Assembly (NCBI GenBank): GCA_947629605.1
Contig: CANREK010000076.1
Span: 1-6,834 of the forward strand
Direction of reading: 5' to 3'
Length of the DNA: 6,834 nucleotides
Source of the DNA: an uncultured Clostridia bacterium
GTDB lineage: Bacteria > Bacillota > Clostridia > Christensenellales > Borkfalkiaceae
Shown here: positions 5,738-6,834 of the stretch, in pieces
Layout: every line of letters begins with the position of its first letter
How positions within the stretch are numbered: position 1 is the stretch's first letter
Made by a program: the position numbers and the translations under genes
Notes under the pieces: generated by a model
Told to the model about the DNA's origin: nothing
The model's database searches: none
What the model saw: only the letters and a program-made list of their open reading frames with translations

Positions 5738-6664
5738 ATGAAAGATTTTTATAAGGCGAGGGAAGCGCTTGACGAGGAAGCGGTCGAATATTTGAAAGGC
5801 ACGCTCTTTGCGGATCGGCCCGACGATTGTCCGAGCTTCATTCATTTCGGCATCGCGGTCTACGACAAGAACCATTGGCCGAACGAGTATCAAAAGGGGC
5901 TGTCCTGTTTCAAGACGCTCTTCCATGCGGGTGAGGAACGCTTCCGCATCGTGCTTCGGAACATGATCGCCACCTATTATCTGCCGAATACGCAGATTTG
6001 CAGGGAGGACTTTTCCAAGGAAGAGGCCGCGTTCATCCATGCGGCCCTCAAAGCCGATCGGGAGCCGACCCGCGTGAACGTCAATCGGCCGATCGGGACG
6101 AAACGGCTCCTGCTTCGTGCGGTCGGGGAGAAGGACCTCAAAACCTTCGCCGATCACTTCAAACAGGATGGCGATTTTGCGTTTTTCACGGGTTTACCTG
6201 CCACAAAACGCAACATTGCGGGATTCACCTTGCGTCTCAGGTCCTATACCAATTTTGCGATAGAGCGAAAATCAGACCATAAACTGCTTGGGTACATCGG
6301 GTTGAGCCTGAAAGAGCAGTCCGCAACGGGCCTTTTGGAATACTACGTCTTTCAAGAGGAGCGGCGAAAGGGGTATTGCGGGGAAGCCGTCACGGCGCTC
6401 ACGGACATTACCCTGCGCGGCAAGCTCTATGCGCCCGTGGAGACGGTGCAAATCGGCGTGTTCGGAAGGAAAGCCATTCGGTTGAATGCGATCCGCGCCC
6501 GCATTGCTTCCCTCAATACGGCGTCGCAGAGGACAGTGGCGCACTGCGGATTCATACATGAAGCGACCATACATCAAATTTTGCAGAGGGGCGCGACGTG
6601 GACGGACGAGGAGATTTATTACTTGACCCGCGCCATGATCGAGAATGGCGCGGCGGACATATAG
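5738..6664 (+). CDS. GNAT-family N-acetyltransferase with an extra N-terminal domain
   Basis: This is a 308-residue cytoplasmic protein. Residues about 1-115 are a mostly helical region of unknown type (DEEAVEYLKGTLF, WPNEYQKGLSCFKTLF, FSKEEAAFIHAAL). Residues about 120-290 form a RimJ/RimL-like GNAT domain (Acetyltransf_3 type): TKRLLLRAVGEKDL (121-134), central strands FAIERK and LLGYIGLSL, LEYYVFQEERRKGYCGEAV (200-218) with the acetyl-CoA pyrophosphate-binding loop R-R-K-G-Y-C-G, and the late NTASQRTVAHCGFIHEA helix/strand (260-276). It should transfer an acetyl group from acetyl-CoA to an amine; the acceptor is unknown. The ATG at 5738 is chosen because a strong promoter ends just before it. 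An in-frame ATG at 5648 would put the promoter inside the gene, and its added residues (GGGSMRRANSTKK) look non-native. Neither start has a ribosome binding site. Transcription is separate from the upstream operon. Confidence 0.85.
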   Translation: MKDFYKAREALDEEAVEYLKGTLFADRPDDCPSFIHFGIAVYDKNHWPNEYQKGLSCFKTLFHAGEERFRIVLRNMIATYYLPNTQICREDFSKEEAAFIHAALKADREPTRVNVNRPIGTKRLLLRAVGEKDLKTFADHFKQDGDFAFFTGLPATKRNIAGFTLRLRSYTNFAIERKSDHKLLGYIGLSLKEQSATGLLEYYVFQEERRKGYCGEAVTALTDITLRGKLYAPVETVQIGVFGRKAIRLNAIRARIASLNTASQRTVAHCGFIHEATIHQILQRGATWTDEEIYYLTRAMIENGAADI

Positions 6665-6719
6665 CCCGCCGCTCATGCCGAACGAACGTGAAGCATCCCA
6701 TTAAACCCACGGAGTTGAA

Positions 6720-6749
6720 TTAAAAATTAAAAATGAAAAATTAAAAATT
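6720..6749. repeat. AT-rich heptamer tandem repeat
   Basis: Four consecutive 7-base units (TTAAAAA, TTAAAAA, TGAAAAA, TTAAAAA; 6720-6747) plus a trailing TT form an A/T island in a GC-richer surrounding. Similar runs are, from memory, common between genes in Clostridia and other groups, sometimes at the edges of dispersed repeats. The remaining tail, 6750-6834, shows no convincing gene, terminator or RNA and may be the start of something that continues beyond the window. Confidence 0.6.
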
Positions 6750-6834
6750 GCGACGGGGGCGATTACGGGCTATTGTGCGGCGAGATGCTTCGGACAGCTT
6801 ACGTTATAGCTCTATGGCTACTTCGCGCCAAGGG

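Overview
This window looks like chromosome or a mobile region of a Clostridia-type Bacillota, probably an uncultured gut lineage. The reasons are AAGGAG-type ribosome binding sites, compact operons with short gaps, near-consensus sigma-A promoters, moderate GC (about half, by eye) and protein families typical of that group. No rRNA, tRNA, CRISPR array, transposase or integrase was seen. All genes I accept are on the + strand; the long minus-strand frames mirror real genes.

Layout. (1) Bases 1-696 hold the 3' end of an unrecognised gene and, 2 bases later, a small clostridial-type hypothetical gene. That small gene may be the front part of a longer, frameshifted gene reaching about base 825. 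(2) A near-perfect promoter (TTGACG, 17-base spacer, TATAAT; 767-795) opens a five-gene block: a 671-residue tandem AAA+ ATPase of the CbbX/SpoVK type with a degenerate first ATPase domain, two tandem YbjN-family paralogues, a fusion of a YpsA-like (SLOG-superfamily) nucleotide-sensor domain to an FtsK-gamma winged-helix DNA-binding domain, and a calcineurin-like metallophosphoesterase. I found no terminator inside the block, and a strong intrinsic terminator (5533-5568) closes it. (3) A short non-coding stretch carries that terminator, a probable dispersed repeat and a second strong promoter with an extended -10 element. (4) That promoter lies so close to the next ATG that the following gene, a GNAT acetyltransferase with an extra N-terminal domain, is predicted to have a leaderless mRNA. 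(5) The last 170 bases are non-coding, with an AT-rich heptamer repeat.

How the genes may work together (inference). The AAA+ ATPase with two small YbjN proteins looks like a remodelling motor with adaptor or chaperone-like partners. The YpsA-FtsK-gamma protein joins a predicted small-molecule-binding domain to a DNA reader that keeps the residues known to contact KOPS-type sequences. The phosphoesterase could process a nucleotide or nucleic-acid substrate. Shared transcription is supported by the promoter and terminator placement, but a common function is not proven. The YpsA-FtsK-gamma fusion and the operon around it are the best candidates for something undescribed.
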